In this document: positions 15,401 through 17,105 of the stretch, one piece after another
Numbering within the stretch: position 1 is the first letter of the stretch
How the letters are laid out: every line of letters begins with the position of its first letter
NCBI GenBank assembly: GCA_946402475.1
Contig: CAMIWP010000004.1
Location: forward strand, 1 to 17,105
Length of the DNA: 17,105 nucleotides
From: an uncultured Selenomonadaceae bacterium
GTDB lineage: Bacteria; Bacillota_C; Negativicutes; Selenomonadales; Selenomonadaceae
Direction: 5' to 3'
Program-made: the position numbers and the translations under genes
The notes under the pieces: generated by a model
Database searches by the model: none
What the model saw: the letters and a program-made list of their open reading frames with translations, nothing else
Told to the model about the DNA's origin: nothing

Positions 15401-17005
15401 GAGGGAGATGAGATACCTCTGCATCGCCGAGTGGAACGGCTCCATGAACTCACGGGAGAGCTTGTGGAGAAATTGGCATGGGGACATTTTTTCCGGGAGC
15501 TCTCCGACCTGGGACTCCGGGGGAGCCTCATGAGCTGGAGCAAAGCCGTGAAAAAGGTGGGCAGGGATGCGGGGAAAAATCTTTCCCGCAGGGCGCGTAT
15601 GGCCCGGAAACAGACCATGGAGCTTCAGGCGGTGGTGCCGGGATGGATCATGCCTTTGGATCAGGCATGGAAGACTCTGCGTCCGGACAGCCGAAAGTTC
15701 GATGTCATCATCATCGATGAGGCAAGCCAGGCGAACATCACGGCCTTGCCCCTTCTCTATTTTGGTCACAAGGTGATCCTGGTGGGGGATGACAAGCAGG
15801 TGACTCCCGCTCCCCTGGGCTTATCGGAGGAGGAACTGTCCCGCATTCCCATACCCTTCTCCGGGGGGGATCCCTATCTTTCGGAGCAGTCCCTCTACGA
15901 TATCGCCCGGGTGCATTTCAGTGCCTGCATGCTGAAGGAGCACTTCCGCTCGGTGCCAGAGATCATCGGGTACTCCAATCAACTGGTTTATCACAATCTC
16001 ATACAGCCCCTTCGGGAATCCAGCGGAAGCCCGTTGAAGCCTGTGGTTTCCTATGAAGTGGAGGGCCTCCGGGACGGAGAGCGGGAGGTGAACTGGCGGG
16101 AGGCCGAGGAGATCGTGATCCTCATGAAGGCGTGTATGGAGCAGCCGGAGTACAAGGATAAGAGCTTCGGCGCCATATCTCTGCTGGGATCCGAGCAGGG
16201 ACGGCTGATCCGTGAGATTGCCCTGCGCCGCATAGGGCTTCAACCCTTGGAGAAAGTAGAATTTCTTGCCGGCACATCCCATCATTTCCAAGGTGACGAG
16301 CGGGATGTTGTGTTTCTTTCCATGGTGGATGATCCGGACTCTGCGGATCGGGACAGGGGAACGCCTTGGGATGCTTTGGAGCGGAGTTACAACGTGGCGG
16401 TCAGCAGGGCACGGGATCAGCTTTGGGTAATCCACTCCGTGGAGGTGGGAGATCTGCCCGAGGGGGATATTCGCCGGGGGCTTTTGGAATATGCGGCATC
16501 TCCCGAAACCTCCCTGACGGCGGGGGGGGAATCCGTGGAAGCGCCTCTTTTTCACAGAGAAGTGGCAAATGCCCTCCGACAAAGGGGCTTTCACGTGGAA
16601 GAGCAGTGGCTCGTCGGATCCTGCCGCATTGATATGGCCGTGCTCTCTCGGGATCTTCGGGTGGCGGTTTCCTGTGAAGGGGAGGAGCTTGGGGAGGAAG
16701 GACGGGCAGAGGAACGTCAGCGGAAAGAGGCTGTGTTGGAGCGTTTGGGCTGGGCGTTCCTGCACCTTCGCGGTAGCGAATTTTATCGTGCGCCGCAAAA
16801 GGCCATGGATGACATGGAGGAGAAACTCCGCAGGTACGGTGTTCTTCCCGCAGGGCAGGAGGCTTCTGCCGGAAAGAAAAGGGCGGATCTCATGGCCCGT
16901 GTCATGGAAACCGCAGCCCGCATCCGCGAGGAGTGGCGAAGGGATGATGTGTGGAAGGAAGAAAAAGTTGAAAAAAGTCTTGACAAAGCTTCGCGGAATG
17001 GATAG
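12488..17005 (+). CDS. UPF1/DNA2-type superfamily 1 helicase with C-terminal PD-(D/E)XK-like domain
   Basis: This 1505-residue protein has all the SF1B helicase motifs: Walker A GPPGTGKT at 375-382, motif II DEAS at 1077-1080, motif III GDDKQ at 1100-1104, motif IV with Arg1154 in KEHFRS, motif V QGDERD at 1268-1273, and motif VI VAVSRAR at 1303-1309. About 700 residues rich in charged helices separate motifs I and II. Residues 1352-1450 resemble the Vsr-like/DUF559-like (MTES_1575) nuclease domain: Glu1358 in FHREV, Asp1382 in CRIDMAV, and a third strand AVSCEGEE (1393-1400). That strand usually reads IECDG, so the catalytic Glu appears to be Ser1395. Such helicase-nuclease fusions are known in phage-defence loci; a repair or RNA-processing role is equally open. 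GGAGGAG at 12474-12480 serves the start. The stop codon lies in the tRNA promoter. No signal peptide: cytoplasmic, unlike its partner. Confidence 0.9.
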   Translation: MSREKQGKVLALLDYIRRICAGQHRVVRDLQQQEWALDLGEAEPDGEFVRFFPGKDEEGREILLEVRRPEFSSCPPLPEVLSDWVETPRWEDCRVDEVKVRPEFSRPSEQMGIIVMRFPDSERRVREFSRWKKARAKWCKEERRKQRVLQLFDDLCRMYELFCRKRETLELMAGNGVFFSGLEDGLHHPLLLKRAQVRCSRDCVQILDAQEEPEFYGELFDGREDMDRFALEAVKRKVTRAGIHPLEKNLGAKLLREAAPMLNAKCRYEEDGLRLLPTDWYILYERPVLFLRRKHPGEDRLLAGIMERVEEKGDVPLPLWDIVDKAPREKEGALPETLADIRGESEDILLVKPANAQQMGIVKKLAKTSAVVVQGPPGTGKTHTIANLLGHFLSKGNRVLVTSASPKALGVLKDKLPEGIRSLCVSLQGDSYRDMEQSLEGICGLLERTTEEELEQGADQLRQRREEALKALRESRQRVTAIRRMEGRKEFFSYEGESYSLSQMARFVHDHERLLEVVPGKVGEGRAIPLTDEELALLYASNGLFSRQDLKEMAENLPKSDRILSPSEAEHLLEEQEILMERERGLLQELPEWFVEEEQVFYRHEQVVREFSKEEFLAAEEDYRQLDFSWMDSAWAREAVLAGRQGGNVRRAWEKMGEDIRLVQERKDAAAVPLMGRSVECPEEFLADEQVLWELDAMGEVFRVKGGMPFLQKLFRRRWRRIFKGILVDGHEMRSETDCDLAARYLALRQARRRVRLEWDQLLTRCGEPSYEEMGLSADDVDDICSARWEQINYCLDWYDRKRESFRKHLEAAGVLMDKILPEDGKFMTPRQQMTMEIRWLQESWPQCAALIRLECMEKRKWAEVFRKRVEELGGWRSQLSKRLAAALQGGQRDAYRRDYEKLLHYESLRDKFRERTDLLARLAAAAPDWAASIACQRGSGGMAEVPSGLEDAWKCRQFLQQLAKVPKEGAEGDEIPLHRRVERLHELTGELVEKLAWGHFFRELSDLGLRGSLMSWSKAVKKVGRDAGKNLSRRARMARKQTMELQAVVPGWIMPLDQAWKTLRPDSRKFDVIIIDEASQANITALPLLYFGHKVILVGDDKQVTPAPLGLSEEELSRIPIPFSGGDPYLSEQSLYDIARVHFSACMLKEHFRSVPEIIGYSNQLVYHNLIQPLRESSGSPLKPVVSYEVEGLRDGEREVNWREAEEIVILMKACMEQPEYKDKSFGAISLLGSEQGRLIREIALRRIGLQPLEKVEFLAGTSHHFQGDERDVVFLSMVDDPDSADRDRGTPWDALERSYNVAVSRARDQLWVIHSVEVGDLPEGDIRRGLLEYAASPETSLTAGGESVEAPLFHREVANALRQRGFHVEEQWLVGSCRIDMAVLSRDLRVAVSCEGEELGEEGRAEERQRKEAVLERLGWAFLHLRGSEFYRAPQKAMDDMEEKLRRYGVLPAGQEASAGKKRADLMARVMETAARIREEWRRDDVWKEEKVEKSLDKASRNG

Positions 17006-17008
17006 AAT
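16980..17008 (+). promoter_or_regulatory. Consensus promoter of the tRNA-Gly gene
   Basis: TTGACA at 16980-16985 (perfect) is followed by exactly 17 bases and TAGAAT at 17003-17008 (five of six). It lies in the last codons of the helicase gene, whose TAG stop (17003-17005) is the first half of the -10 box. Transcription should start near 17015, about 39 bases before the tRNA. The predicted transcript leader and the spacer contain no further gene. Confidence 0.85.
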
Positions 17009-17053
17009 ATGTTTTGTCAGTCAGCGACGGGGGCTTCTCCGGTGCGGCGGTTT

Positions 17054-17105
17054 GCGGAAATAGCTCAGTGGTAGAGCACCACCTTGCCAAGGTGGGGGTC
17101 GCGAG
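17054..17105 (+). tRNA. tRNA-Gly (anticodon GCC), 3' end cut by the window
   Basis: The sequence starts with the acceptor strand GCGGAAA (17054-17060), then the D arm GCTC-AGTGGTA-GAGC, then the anticodon stem CCACC/GGTGG around the loop TTGCCAA. The anticodon GCC is at 17086-17088. The variable region and the first T-stem strand GCGAG follow, and the window ends there, so the T loop and 3' acceptor strand are not seen. It reads GGC and GGT codons. Confidence 0.95.

Noticed and set aside
1..17105. CRISPR arrays, insertion sequences, integrases or phage genes
   Set aside because: No regularly spaced repeats, transposase or integrase motifs, or phage structural genes were seen on either strand.

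Overview
The window reads as a moderately high-GC chromosome segment of a diderm Firmicute, most likely a Negativicutes member (Selenomonas-like). The order ireB, ruvX, DUF1292, mltG, trmR, U32 protein is the order I know from Bacillus subtilis (yrzL-yrrK-yrzB-yrrL-yrrM-yrrN/yrrO), and aroQ, Xaa-Pro peptidase, efp matches yqhS-yqhT-efp. Start sites carry strong GGAGG-type ribosome binding sites, and sigma-A promoters with exact 17-bp spacers are visible. The taxonomic placement is an inference; no rRNA is present.

Layout. 1-390: the 3' end of a chemotaxis receptor gene and a strong terminator. 467-1587: ireB, ruvX and a DUF1292 gene, ending in a terminator; the DUF1292 gene also has its own promoter, which overlaps the ruvX stop codon. 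1608-7011: a tightly packed forward block (mltG, trmR, U32/trhP-like, acyP, aroQ, M24 peptidase, efp) with 4-base start/stop overlaps at several junctions, closed by a terminator. It joins envelope growth (MltG), wobble-uridine tRNA modification (TrmR plus TrhP-like), the shikimate pathway (AroQ) and translation of proline stretches (EF-P).

7010-8268, reverse strand: a membrane-anchored polysaccharide deacetylase with a near-consensus promoter and, upstream of it, a 50-codon gene whose product has a textbook double-glycine leader. This small peptide gene is the least expected item in the window; no peptidase-transporter, immunity or modification gene for it is present here. 8377-9984, forward: a secreted DUF4127 protein of unknown function. 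9981-10550, reverse: a beta-carbonic anhydrase, convergent with and overlapping DUF4127 by three bases.

10661-17005, forward: a promoter, an exported M48 metalloprotease with a TPR tail, and a translationally coupled 1505-residue UPF1/DNA2-type superfamily 1 helicase with a C-terminal PD-(D/E)XK-like domain. The pairing of an exported protease with a cytoplasmic helicase-nuclease is not a system I can name. At the right edge a consensus promoter, whose -10 box contains the helicase stop codon, drives a tRNA-Gly(GCC) gene that is cut off by the window end.
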